From the NCBI GenBank assembly GCA_018806985.1, contig JADANN010000192.1, positions 744,001 through 808,000 on the forward strand: 64,000 nucleotides of DNA, written 5' to 3'. Position numbers and translations under genes: made by a program. Of the stretch, positions 1 to 10,234 are shown piece by piece. Below the pieces are notes generated by a model. That model worked only from the letters and a program-made list of their open reading frames with translations, was not told the DNA's origin and did not search any database. This DNA is from Angiostrongylus vasorum. Its lineage: Eukaryota; Nematoda; Chromadorea; Rhabditida; Metastrongylidae. Each line of letters starts with the position of its first letter. The stretch's first letter is position 1.

Positions 1-68
1 TGTTCAAAGTGTTTTTGTCTTATTTGTCATCTGTGACATCTATACATTCTTTATCTTTCGTTGCGTAG

Positions 69-185
69 GGTTTGCAGAATATGAGAAAATATAAGTCAAA
101 AAAGAAAATGTTGAAGAAAATGAAGAGATTTCGTGAACATCAGCGCATCTTGGCTAAAACGGAGATGTTGAGAGGAAGTGCATGA
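69..185 (+). CDS. possible terminal exon of a lysine-rich protein
   Basis: A short open stretch follows a good splice-acceptor-like site (TTCGTTGCGTAG, ending at 68) and runs to a TGA at 183-185. From the ATG at 81 it would encode 34 residues dominated by Lys, Arg and Met (it begins MRKYKSKKKMLKKM), probably one basic helix. I do not recognise it. It may be the last exon of a gene entering from outside the window, or chance coding. No poly(A) signal is obvious just downstream. Confidence 0.22.
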   Translation, partial: GLQNMRKYKSKKKMLKKMKRFREHQRILAKTEMLRGSA

Positions 186-1345
186 AGTGAACAAAAAACT
201 GAATCTGTCTAGTCGATGTTCTGCTACAGCTTTATACCGTGGCACAAAACCAGACGTATTTTCTATTTCGGCTCAAATTGGATTATCCCATAGAAAGTAT
301 TGTGATCGTAAGGTCTTAAGGGCGATTTACGCGCAAACACCTGGAGAAGATATCCAACAGCTTAACAAGCTGATCAGACCAGATGTGGGTTCCTCGACTC
401 AATGCCAAATACTTTTTTCACCTTTTCCACTCATGAACTGCGCCATGTGGTTCGCTTTTTGAAGAACTTCCTAAAAAACTTCTATTGCATTCCTAGTCTT
501 CTTAGTCGGTTATCGAGTGGTTCGAATTGGGTCAATGACGACTCTGCTCCTACGCTTGTTCTTCTCGTTCTAAGGGTATATGAAAAAGTCAGAGTTCGCC
601 TTCTGACTGAGTCTGAAAGGCTTCCAAGTAGACTTTCCGAAACAGTACACGACATAATAAAGGGAGCGATTGTTCATAGATGTGTCCATGGATGGAACAA
701 AAGTTAGATTGTAATATCAACTCAGAAACCCCAGTGTAAATAACGTGGTTCGCAATCTTATGCTGAAGTCATTAAGGACGGCAAAAAATCTGAGAGTGCA
801 ATTGCAATTCTTAACTTGAGGCCAAATTTGAATGCTCTCGCCACATTTTGTACTTCAAATCTTCCTTGAATTTGTTTCATTTTTTTCATATTATCAAAGC
901 TTTTCCCTCCTTTGTGACAAGGAGTACTGGACGTGCGACTCCGATGTACAAAAATAGCACCAGTATCATCGAAGAAAACAGGAAATGTATCCTTAAAGAA
1001 AACAAGAATGAAAACAATAATAAGCCCCTTGTGATAAGTACCATTGTCTATCAGAACAGCTATCAGTTAAATAGTGAAGTATTCTTTGTCTTCCACGTCC
1101 AAAACAATTGTAATTGAAAAGTATCGGAGATCGCCTCGTCATTCATGGTCACTCTGAGAAAAGTAGCGATCCAAAAAAGTTACAGAGACCTAAAGTGGTA
1201 AATTGTCTGACGTCTATGATACCGAGCGATGTGGCGATGTTATGGAAACAGATGAAGCTTGAGCATATGTAGCAAGACTGCATAAATGTTTGACAACAAG
1301 GAATCCATAGCTTATCTTGGGCGTAATGTTCTTCCTGCCTACCAC
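186..1345. other. intergenic, no gene recognised
   Basis: AT-rich sequence with short overlapping open frames of about 90-100 codons. None has a recognisable domain, signal peptide or supporting splice pattern. No repeat family of this window was recognised here. Confidence 0.4.
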
Positions 1346-1351
1346 TTCATC

Positions 1352-1375
1352 TTATTTTATTTTATTTTATTTTAT
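1352..1375 (+). repeat. (TTTTA)n microsatellite
   Basis: About five consecutive TTTTA units, preceded by CTTCATC and followed by TCCATG. A simple pentanucleotide repeat. Confidence 0.85.
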
Positions 1376-1831
1376 CCATGACTCCACATCATATATTGTC
1401 CAAGTCATCGCACTTCGTCTATCTAATTCCCTGGCATCCATGCTCCATAAAAGTGCTCGAATTTTGGATGTGTGTTCAGCTGGGCCTTGAGGAATTTTGA
1501 TCATTTTGTGGTTTTCGTCGAACGCTGGTCGAATCAATTTTCCCTAGGATCTTGGGAAAACCGAGATAGGGGGTCCCCATATCTTTATTACAAGCAATTG
1601 TTATTTATTGGAGGGAACCAAATCATCTCCAAGTCTACTACCGATTTCCCGGCACTGAAAGGATGGGTCGTTTAATGTAGCCGGTGCGTGGTCCTCAAGA
1701 GCCTTATTCATACTGAACGGCATCGCTACCACTACGCTATCTCCCTTTAAATCAAAAATTTTTTGTACGTAAATAGTAGCGATCTATAGTTCAAAATAAA
1801 CAAAAATTTTCAAGTGGTATCGGGAAATTAA
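1376..1831. other. intergenic, no gene recognised
   Basis: No convincing coding exon. A 67-codon frame at 1472-1675 has no recognisable features. The stretch ends at the SINE-1 copy beginning near 1832. Confidence 0.35.
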
Positions 1832-2116
1832 GAGCGAGTGTGGCGCACTGGTTGGAGGCGCCATTGCGACACACACGTGGAATCGATCCACGTGCCCATG
1901 GCCTACCAAACCTTCCATCCCTCCGGGTCGGCAAATTGGTACCAGACTTGTCTGGGTGGATAGCAGCACTGGCTCGATACATCGTATAGCCAGCGCTAGT
2001 CATTGTAAAGGCCAGATGTGCATTCAGTCACCTCCAACGGCACTTAATAAAGTCGAATGCACGGCGCATCCCTCAGGGATTGAGCAATGCCGAAAAGCCT
2101 TATCCTTTATTCTTTT
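1832..2116 (+). mobile_element. SINE-1 copy, tRNA-like head, near full length
   Basis: The head carries a pol III A-box-like TGGCGCACTGG and a B-box-like GAATCGATCC. A conserved body follows (CCCTCCGGGTCGGCAAATTG, then GGTACCAGACTTGTCTGGG) and the tail is a TCCTTTATTC repeat. The same ~285-bp unit recurs near 8.3, 15.0, 23.8, 29.4, 31.8, 49.2, 57.6 and 63.8 kb. The head-body-tail order and the target duplications at other copies identify a tRNA-derived SINE. It is non-coding. Confidence 0.85.
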
Positions 2117-2189
2117 ATGGAGAACTTAGTGAAGAATAGCTGGTAAAGCTACTTGCTTAATACTTGATAGTACAACGGTCCGTCATCAC

Positions 2190-2545
2190 TAGTTGTGCCG
2201 GCCCCAGCATAATCACCACTTTTTCGGAGACTTGCTAGTTAAGCAATTATGGTTCCCTGGAGTGCCGAGGTCAGCCTGGCCTAAGTGTGCCCCAGGTCTT
2301 CACCGCCACAAGCAGTCGCAGTCCTTGTGCATGAGAGGGAGATTTACCACCATGCGAGTACTTTTATCCCAAGACAGTGGTGGATCCTGCTATTGGTTTA
2401 GTCCTAGCTGGCTGATAGAAACGCCACACTCCTCAGCTTGGGAGACGATGCTGGAGGATGAATTCTCCGCTGTACATCGCAGCGCTACACTAGGAACATC
2501 TCCCAGCCACGATGGGGCGGTGAAGCGTTGGAAGGGTGAAGCTAC
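2190..2545 (-). repeat. Rep-D copy (GC-rich dispersed repeat)
   Basis: Reverse-complement copy of a ~370-bp GC-rich unit also found at 15.94, 23.30 and 48.00 kb on the plus strand. Shared landmarks include the CACCGTGGCTGGGAG-type start, a GGTCTCCCAAGCTGAGAAGG-type middle and a CATCCAAGTAT-type end. The open frame of 132 codons on the opposite strand is not conserved between copies, so I do not treat it as a gene. The class is unknown; it could be a SINE or the end of a larger element. Confidence 0.75.
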
Positions 2546-2859
2546 AGTACCTAAAAGCAGCATTAACAACCGCCTCGTTATATGGAAATAATACGGAAAA
2601 TGTTAAGCGAGAATTTTTCGCCCCAGAAACCCCATCACAAATCCCGAATTCATCACTGAAAAAAGAACAGGATTCCTTTTTTGGCGTCGAGTTGCCAAAG
2701 AAAGCACGAAGAGAGACTCGCCTTTAAGATCCGCTACGATCAAATTCCTTAGAAATGGAAGCAACGAGCTACTTTTTTCTCACAATGGTGACATTTGCAA
2801 AACTCGGAAACGCAGGTGTCTGCGGTGGGAACAGAACACTCTATTATCCTTTCTGGGGG
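2546..2859. other. intergenic, nothing recognised
   Basis: No gene, repeat family or RNA signature recognised. A 63-codon frame at 2536-2727 is lysine-rich and featureless. Confidence 0.35.
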
Positions 2860-3087
2860 TGCTTTATAGATCAATCACGTTGACGGGTGATTACTGGTAG
2901 CAGCTATGGGTCAATAACACGACTGAGAGAAAGGAGAGTCGAAGGACTTGCATGGTGTGGTGGTGCGCTTTTAGCCCCGGAAAGGATAATAGCTTGTTCG
3001 GTCTCCACCGCACATGCTAGAGGTCCGCAGTTTTGCAAACATCTCAGCATCATTATAGTTATAATGCTTGCTCTTTTGTTTACTGCC
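2860..3087 (+). mobile_element. SINE-2 copy
   Basis: Starts with the CACGTTGACGGGTGA leader also seen near 20.09 kb. The tRNA-like block GCATGGTGTGGTGGTGCGC and a CCGGAAAGG block follow, then the 3' tail TTTTGCAAACATCTCAGCAT with CATTATAGTTATAATG. Other copies lie near 19.84, 20.09, 35.10, 38.64, 54.66 and 60.57 kb. The A-box-like TGGTGTGGTGG supports tRNA ancestry, but the B box is weak. Confidence 0.75.
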
Positions 3088-3185
3088 CACTGAAATTTTC
3101 ACGGCGGGGTATTATGCGAAATCAACCACGACGATGCTGAGATATTCGCAAAATTTGTACCCTCGGCGAGATTTAACCACGATTT
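3088..3185 (-). mobile_element. SINE-2/3 3'-tail fragment
   Basis: Reverse-complement of the shared tail: CACGGCGGGGTATTATGCGA, then ACGATGCTGAGATATTCGCA. It abuts the SINE-2 copy on its left, so two oppositely oriented elements meet tail to tail. Confidence 0.65.
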
Positions 3186-3224
3186 CTTTTCTCGAATTCC
3201 GTTTGCAGGGGATTGCTGATAGGA

Positions 3225-3420
3225 CTGGTACTTAGAAAACTAGCTGAGAGAAATGCAGAGCAAGGGCCTCCGTGGCGCAGTGTGTAATGCGGGAGACTCT
3301 GGAAAGAGAAATCGTGGTTCGATCTGGAAAGAAGTCCAAGTTTTTGCGAATATCACAGCATCATTATGGTTATATTTTACATAATACCCCGCCATTTAAA
3401 AAAGAATAGGTAGTAATAAA
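3225..3420 (+). mobile_element. SINE-3 copy
   Basis: Begins with CTAGCTGAGAGAAATGCAGA. A tRNA-like head follows (GCCTCCGTGGCGCAGTGTG, then GTGGTTCGATCTGG as a B-box match), then the tail TTTTTGCGAATATCACAGCA with ATTATGGTTATATTTTACAT. The tail matches SINE-2 although the head differs. An A-rich GGTAGTAATAAAA end is present. Confidence 0.7.
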
Positions 3421-3439
3421 AAAGTGACGACGTGATGGT

Positions 3440-3555
3440 GAAATATTCTCAAATTTGGACCCTTGGACAGATCGAGCCGTGGTTACTCTTTCCGAGAGCC
3501 CTCGTGTTGCGCACAGCACCATTGAAGATCTCGTTCTGCCTTTCGTTAAGCTACT
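3440..3555 (-). mobile_element. SINE-3 fragment, reverse
   Basis: Contains TTTGGACCCTTGGACAGATC and GAGCCGTGGTTACTCTTTCC, the complement of the SINE-3 B-box region also seen at 13.38 kb. The head is degraded. Confidence 0.6.
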
Positions 3556-3654
3556 CTCTTTACCGTAATGGTGTCATCAGCAATCATATGTTAACAGGAA
3601 TGATCTGGGGGGTACATTATCGGCATTAAAGTTAAGCTGAAGCTAGAGTTGAAT

Positions 3655-3868
3655 TCACAGTGCATAACTTTTATCTACTGGCATTTTTTTTCATGTCAGA
3701 GCTTTTATGCGAAATGCAATCACAATAATGTTAGTTACTTGAAAAGGTAACCCCGGGTTCGAAGCTGGCCTAGGGGCTTGTATTTTTGCAAGTATATCAG
3801 CATTATTGTAGTTATGTTTTACATAATATCATTCCGTGAAAAAAAATAGTACAGTAAATAAAAGTTAT
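3655..3868 (+). mobile_element. degenerate SINE with the shared 2/3 tail
   Basis: A GGGTTCGAAGCTGG B-box-like site at about 3757 precedes TTTTTGCAAGTATATCAGCA, ATTATTGTAGTTATGTTTTA and an A-rich end. The tail is that of SINE-2/3. The head is too degraded to assign. Confidence 0.55.
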
Positions 3869-4564
3869 GCTTTCTTTCAACGCATGTCATTTTAAAATTC
3901 GAGGCCAATGAAGGGTGTCGATCTGACTTACAGAAGCACTGCAGAACTGCACCATAAAAAATGCTGCCTTACCATCAACCCCACGGATCTCCCTCATATG
4001 AGGGATCTCGACCCGGTTAGTCGCGAGGCTACGTGGCGCGTCCCTAGGTGGCGGATAGGGAGTTAATCGCGGACCAAAAGCGACCTTTGCTTCCCTGAGA
4101 CGCACGTGGACCCAGGGGATGGACTCGCTGTTTCTGCTGCGCCGATTTGGCACATACTTTCTGTATTTGCTCGGCGTATTCATGCATGCGTGCGTGGGTG
4201 CGTTCTAGGTTATGCGGAATGTATTCTACGAGTCAGTTCGGCCAAAAACCTGCAATCGAGTGACAGGGAAGTATAAGGGGAGGCGGTTAGGAGTCGCCTC
4301 CAACAAATAAGCTCCATGTCCACTCTGGGAGAGCCTGGCAAGCTATCCGTGAGTGTAACCAGCCCACACCTTCAGAGCTCAGTAAACGATACGTGGGTAT
4401 CAAAATGCTAAACACAGTAAAAAGAAACGGACCTCATTCTTCTGACCCTGAAAGAGCCACCGATTTGGAAGCGTTGGGTAGGACAAAGTACGGAGAAGCT
4501 GCTAAAATCTCAGGACCATTCTAAGGCCAGAAGCTGCCTAGATCGTAAAGAGCTAAGGCGACGA

Positions 4565-5420
4565 TCTATACCTACAATGCACGTACACTTGCATCCGAGT
4601 CCTCGATAGAAGACTTGCCCATGCAAGCAAGAAGGATGAGGTACGACGTCATCGGCCTGGCCGATACGAGACGACGCCACACATTTAACGCCGTCTATGA
4701 CACCGGAGAAGAACTATTCCGGGACATGCGACAGTAGAGAGTCGGCGGCGTCGGTGTTCTCGTCAACAGGAGTTTGTCCCATGAACATCGATTCATTCGA
4801 ACAACTTACAAACCCGAATCGGACGTTTTACGATTAAAAAAGATGTGGATCAATACCGGCTTTGACAATCTTCGTCGTTTACGCGCCGACATCACACTAT
4901 GACGAAGAAGAAGTCGAAGCGTTCTATATGTGACTTGGAAAGGTTCTACATAGAAAGACCATACATTCTTCAAGGTCATCACTGGAGATTTTAACGCCAA
5001 GATTGGACCAAAAAGAACGTCTGAAGAACGTCTGAAGAACGTCACACTGGGACCCACGGATTAGAATGGGACGAAAAGGATGAGCAGCTCTCTGACTTTA
5101 TCATGACGACCAAGACTATCCATGGTAACTCACAATTCCAGAAGCACCACCCTCAACGCTGGACTTAGGAATCTCCCAATGGAGAGTACCATAACGAAAT
5201 AGACCACATCACAGTAAATAGAAGGTTTTGCCTAACCGATGTCGCTATTGTACCCAAAGTTCTACACGGGACCAGACCATCGTCTCCTTCGTGCAAGATT
5301 CTATTTCTCGCGGAAAGGAGAAAAAAGCCGCTAAATTCAAAAACCGAATGTCCCAGAACCACCGTAAACTGGGACTTATTCAATCCATTAGTGGGCTGTT
5401 GGGAAGATGCCGTTGTCGAT
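4565..5420 (+). pseudogene. RTE-A endonuclease region (APE-like), broken
   Basis: Translated pieces in shifting frames give the apurinic-type endonuclease signature: an N-terminal YNARTLAS segment near 4580, a DVIGLADTR block near 4645, GDFNAKIG at about 4984-5007 and NEIDHI at about 5191-5210. These match the catalytic GDFNA and DH motifs that nick target DNA for target-primed reverse transcription. Several stops and frameshifts interrupt it (for example after FRDMRQ near 4736), so no enzyme can be made. It continues into a linker and the RT domain. Confidence 0.82.
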
Positions 5421-5639
5421 AACATCGACGAAGAATACGATCGTCTCATTCAACATCTTTCACGTTAGCGCTATGAAAGCTAAAGAGTTCGAAAGTCACC
5501 AAGATGCGTCTGTCTCCAGAAAGCACTCGAGCTGATACGCCAGCATGGAATCGCACGAGCTGCAGGCAGCAGCGAACTAACGTCCGAACTTGCAAAACAG
5601 TGCAGACAGGCGATAAAAGAAGATCTTAAAGAGAGAAGA

Positions 5640-7440
5640 GCAGCAGCAATGGTCGAAGCTGCAGAGGCTGGGAAAAAGCATTTGCAAAGCCCACCGAAGC
5701 TTTCGCCATTTACAAGACCAAAGATGATTGCACTCCGGCGCCCAGACGGAACAGTTACAGCGTCCAGAAAGGCAATGGAGAAAATCATTCACGAATACTA
5801 CTCGGATCTCTTCGATAGCCACGTCCACCTTCCCGTCATGTGAAATAAAGGAGGATGGATATGTTGTACCACCGGTTCTCCCTTCCGAAATCCGACATGC
5901 CATTTCGTCGGTGGAAAAATCGAACAGCACCAGGTCTGGACAGGATAAGATCAGAACACCTGAAGAACCTTCCGCCAGTTCTCGTGAACACACTGGCTCG
6001 GCTCTTCAAACGTTACCTGTTCGAATGCAAGGTCCCTACTCAGTGGAAGACCAGCAAGACCGTGTTGTTGTTCAAGAAGGGTGACCTACACGATATCGGC
6101 AACTATCGCCCAATCTGCTTCCTGTCTGTCGTCTACAAACTTTTCACTCGAGTCATCCTAAACAGGATTGACAGAACACTGGACGAAGGACAGCCATGTG
6201 AGCAAGCAGGGTTTCGAAAAGGGATTTAGTACGATGGACCACATCCACACGATAACAAGGCTCATTGAAGTATCGCGAGAGTACAAAGAGACCGCTCTGT
6301 CTCACCTTTCGTCGATTTACAAAGAAGGCCTTTGATTCAGTCGAGATAGCAGCAGTCTTGGAAGCCCTTGATAGTCAAGGAGTCCCTACTCAGTGCATAA
6401 AGATTCTTCGTGAACTGTACAAAAAAATTTCACAACCAAGATATCACCATTCTACAACGATATTAAACATTGACGTCAAAAGAGGAGTTAGGCAAGGCGA
6501 TACCATCTCGCCAAAATTATTTACCGCCACCCTCCAGAACGTCATGCGAACATTGGAATGGGATAATATGGGAGTGAAAATCGATGGTCGGCAGTTACAC
6601 CATCTTCGCTTTGCTGATGACATCGTCCCTTATAACACCAAACATTAGCCAAGCGGAACGTATGCTTGCCGACTTTGATAAAAGCCTGTGGAAAGATTGG
6701 TCTTCGACTAAATCTCACAAAAACGATGTTCATGAAGAACGGATTGGTTTCGCATGCCCACATTCACGCTCAACGGAACGAATATCTCCGAATGCTCCAG
6801 CTATGTCTATCTAGGTCGGGAAATCAATATGATGAACGACTTAGCTCCAGAGCTGAGCAGAAGGAAACGAGCGGCCTGGGGAGCTTTCCAAGAGCATCGA
6901 GGATGTAGTGAAGAGGACAAAGAACACCCGACTCCGTGCCCACCTTTTCGACTCAACGGTACTTCCTGACCCTAACGTATGCGTCGGAAACCTAGTCGCT
7001 CCGTAAGCAGGATGAAAGATCACTCAGCGTTATCGAACGCGCAGTCGAAAGGACGATGCTAGGAGTATCCCGTTTCCACACAAGTAAGGGATGGGATCCG
7101 AAGCTCCGATCTGCGTCAACGATCAAAAATCAAAGATGCCGTTTCGTACGCCAAAACAGTCGAAGATAACGTGGGCCGGACACGTAATGCGTATGAATGA
7201 CAATGCATATGGACATGAGCTGTTAGTGACTGGATTCCTCGGGATGTCAAACGTACTGCAGGAAGACCACCGACCCGATGGTCAGAGTTCTTCACGAAAG
7301 AGCCTAGAAAGAAAGATATGATGCTCGACGAGTTCCCTAGAGCGAGCAGAACCCACTGGGCTACTCTTGCACGTGACAGGGAAAAATGGAAGATTTACTG
7401 GCGCCCGCTCGTAGTCACTCGACGATCAACAGGGACTGCA
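5640..7440 (+). pseudogene. RTE-A reverse transcriptase region, broken
   Basis: Shows the RT motifs in order across several frames. PGLDRIRSEHL is near 5932. NYRPICFLSVVYKLF is near 6103. EQAGFRKG is near 6200, followed by a stop. KKAFDSVE (motif A) is near 6325. GVRQGDTISPKLF (motif B) is at about 6484-6522. FADDIV, with the catalytic Asp pair, is at about 6609-6626. The C-terminal RTE segment DREKWKIYWRP closes it near 7380-7410. The FADD box is intact, but frameshifts before motif A and after FADD show a dead copy. Confidence 0.87.
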
Positions 7441-7465
7441 GGTGATACAGGTGATACCACCATCC

Positions 7466-8331
7466 TTTACACGCATAAGAAGTGGTGTTGGACAGTGCGA
7501 CACTATTTGATCGAAGCTGTTCACTGCCGTATTCCAATGCACAATTAAGTCAAGTGTGGGAAGGCTCACCGTATTGATGGAAAGCTCCTTTCAAATCGTC
7601 TTGCTGACGAAATCATCACCCTTTCAAGAAATATAGAAACAGTGACAATGGCCGACGACTCATTGAAGCGGCAAAAAGGTTTTCATTACGCAAAAATCGA
7701 AATAAGAATTAGTCAATGAGAAACCTTTGGTGCGTAGCTGAAGAAATTCAGCTCCATGGTTGTCTAATTACAATGACCACCTCGTACACACGTACGAGTA
7801 CGTACGTGTGCCTTGGACATTCAGTGAACACAAAGAACAATATTTAGAGGAAGAGCAGCACGGTGCGTCCTTGCGCCGCGCAAAGAAGCCACCCAACAAC
7901 TAACGGCCCCGAAACTCCGCATTCACCTTTTCCTACCAACGTTTGCTTCAGCGCTTTGTTGTGCAAAAGAGAGGTTGGGTGATACTTGGAGCACGCCAAG
8001 ATTGCGACGCAACCCCAGCTGAGCACTTGAACCATGTTTTCTGAAAATATACCGGCACTCAACACCTTTTAGTCGAAATATGGAGCTTAGACAGATGTTT
8101 GAAATCTTTCTCATCTCTGATAGCCAAGAGATTAGATGTCGATAGTGAAACATAAATCGGGGGCTAGACCATCGGAAGAACGGACCATGGAGGCACGGAC
8201 GACTCTAAAAGAATGGGATGGTCCTCCAACTTTAAGATGGGTGGCCGTGTTTTCAGCCAAAATCAATCAGTTGTATTCGGAGTGCAAATGCTTCACAGGA
8301 TGAGGAGATATGCGATATTCCACATTTCACC
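7466..8331. other. intergenic, no gene recognised
   Basis: No supported gene. A near-palindromic run, ACACACGTACGAGTACGTACGTGTGC, lies at about 7786-7811 (split here as ACACACGTACGAG and TACGTACGTGTGC) and could extrude a hairpin. Nothing else recognised. Confidence 0.35.
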
Positions 8332-8632
8332 ATAAAGGACAAAGGACAAAGCTCTCGACATTGATCTATCCCTGAGGTATGCTCCATGCACTGGACTTCA
8401 TTTAGCATCGTTGGAGGTGACTGCATGATTGAAGTGAATGCATATCTGGTCTTTATAATGGCTCGCGGTGACCTACTGATGTGTTCGGCCAGTGCTGCTA
8501 TCGCCCCACACAGGTCTGATACCAATTTTCGTCCCCGGAGGGACAGAAAGGGCTTAGTGGACCATGGCTGTGGGGATCGATTCCACGTGTGTGTCCCAAT
8601 GGCGCCTCCAACCACTGGGCCACACGTTCCCG
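8332..8632 (-). mobile_element. SINE-1 copy
   Basis: Reverse orientation: the tail ATAAAGGACAAAGGACAAAG comes first. The body follows (GTCTGATACCAATTTTCGTC), then the tRNA-like head complement ending CCACTGGGCCACACG. A weak ACATTT match flanks both ends. Confidence 0.82.
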
Positions 8633-8639
8633 TACATTT

Positions 8640-10028
8640 GCCATGCTCAGACCAATCACCACCATGGGCCACGAACGCGAGGCCAAAACATTTAGAAAAT
8701 GAGCTGGGGCTTGGATTGGTGTTGATGACGGGACGTCAAGTGTCCATGTAATAAATAACTAACCATTATGATTAGCAAACAAACGTGTTAATATGTTATG
8801 GAGAACAAATAAAATAAAGCAGATGATTACAGTGAAGGTTTCGTGAACGATGCCAAAGACTTCTCACATAACGTGAATCCTTTGATAACAATTCTGTAGG
8901 TACCTATGTACAATAATCCTATTGCATAAGGAATCTTATCTGTTTAGTGATGGGATTGTAGCACTATTGTGAGTGGCTTCCAGAGAAGGAAATATTCGCT
9001 GCGGCATCGAAGGAAAACAATTCGGATAGTACCGGACAATTTTCACTAGGTTCTTATCAGCATCCTTGCTTAAATTTTAAAACATCACGAGAAAAAAGGC
9101 TATAAAAAAGTGTTTACATTGGTTTTATTGACGAAATTTAGAAGTTTTCATAAATCTTCGTTGTTGCTGGCGTTCCGACAGAATCCCCTTCTTCAGAGAT
9201 ACGACAATTCGAGTTGAGTTTATACAGCCGCTGCTTCTTCTGGCAGTGTGCATCTTTGCAGTAGCTGCAGGAAGTCGAATTGATGCAACCAACTTTTTTA
9301 ATAAACCGAAATATTGATTATAAGCAACAAAATCCAGTGAAAGTCGGAATTAAAAGCTTTTTTTACTACCTACCAGCTAATACTAATCGGAATGCTGCAG
9401 GGTGCATTTCCACTATAAAAGAATTAGTCATAGTTGGCAATCGACCAAGGAACTTCCTACATCCTATAGAATTCCACAATGGTCGATTCAACTCTATGCG
9501 CAAAACTCACAACACAGGAATAAGCTGTGGTCACTCATTGGAATCATCGTCACCATGAACAAGGCGACACCGCATAGGCTTTCACCACCACAACGATTTT
9601 AAATAACTTCGTATAAGGCTATCAGTCAAGGAAATCACCTATTGGGTTTCATCATTTTAAGTAATTGGTAATGATTCCGAGTATACTTTAGATACTAGTA
9701 TTACTGAGGAATGCGTCGTGTATTTGACTCCCTTAAGCATCGCAAAGGTGATTGAATCCAAATCTGACCTACACAATGGACTTTGACGGAGAGTATTATG
9801 TGGCTTGGGCGTAAGTTCGTACCAAGAACAACATATGTATTGCAAGTTATCTTTGACCACTGTGCTAAATGTGACACACAAGGAAGTATAATATTCATTA
9901 ACACAATAACTGCACAAAACTGACGTCTCAGTTGCAGTCAAATTCGTCATAATACATTTGCTATCTCACTGTAAAGATTACATATTTGTGATGTAAAGAA
10001 AGCCTATGTGAGATACATTATGGAGTTG
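8640..10028. other. intergenic; one possible PLE-LTR remnant
   Basis: No gene supported. A TTCTTCAGAGATACGAC segment near 9190-9210 resembles, on the minus strand, the CTGAAGAAGG motif of the PLE terminal repeats seen elsewhere, with a TCGAGTTGAGTTTA context. The match is partial. A 92-codon frame at 9280-9558 has no recognisable features. Confidence 0.35.
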
Positions 10029-10234
10029 TTAAACACTGCGAGTGATAGAGGCAGTTCGATTTACCTTAGCGAGGACGGCAATCGGTTGATAAAGTGCACT
10101 TGGATATGACAGAGCAGGATAGACGTAGGTCGGATAAGCCACTGCCGGATATAGGTTGTAGTAGTAGGGATAAGCCGGCCAGACCGGCCATGCACAATCT
10201 GCAGTGTTTCCTCGTTGCTGTAGAAGGGGAACGT
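10029..10234 (-). CDS. Tyr/Pro-rich protein, C-terminal exon (paralogue of 18561-18809)
   Basis: On the minus strand a strong acceptor (AAATTTTCTG complement, reading CAGAAAATTTCAG) is followed by an open exon ending at TAA (10029-10031). It encodes a segment rich in Tyr, Pro and Ala: WPVWPAYPYYYNLYPAVAYP, then a TYVYPALSY run and a QPIAVLAKVNRTAS tail. The exon at 18561-18809 encodes a clearly related sequence in the same order, which supports real coding. Such composition is typical of nematode structural or secreted proteins of the cuticle or eggshell type, but that is only inference. The first exon, expected to hold a signal peptide, was not found. Confidence 0.55.

Larger units (their letters stand above)
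3875..7465 (+). mobile_element. RTE-A: non-LTR retrotransposon, nearly complete, inactive
   Basis: A 5' region (about 3875-4560) aligns with the 5' regions of the RTE copies in the inverted repeat. For example, its GGGATGGACTCGCTG segment matches their GGAATGGACGTATAG segment. It is followed by an APE-type endonuclease and a reverse transcriptase, and ends in short CAGGTGATACAGGTGATACC repeats, as is usual for RTE tails. The order (endonuclease then RT, ~3.3 kb, no gag-like ORF, microsatellite-like end) is diagnostic of the RTE clade. Frames are broken many times. RTE elements have been described from hookworms; I infer a related family. Its 5' end touches a SINE tail, so it is probably 5'-truncated. 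Confidence 0.88.

Noticed and set aside
2193..2591. 132-codon frame
   Set aside because: Antisense to a Rep-D copy and not conserved in the others.
3270..3330. Possible tRNA gene (GTGGCGCAGTGTG with GTGGTTCGATC)
   Set aside because: Boxes fit but no closed cloverleaf, and it continues into the SINE-3 body and tail.
7786..7811. Palindromic ACGTACG run as a protein-binding operator
   Set aside because: A simple alternating palindrome with no neighbouring gene; nothing supports a regulatory role.
8253..8751. Overlapping 121- and 139-codon frames on opposite strands
   Set aside because: Both run through a SINE-1 copy; similar accidental frames occur at 1784-2003, 15006-15484, 31845-32293 and 63660-63992 for the same reason.
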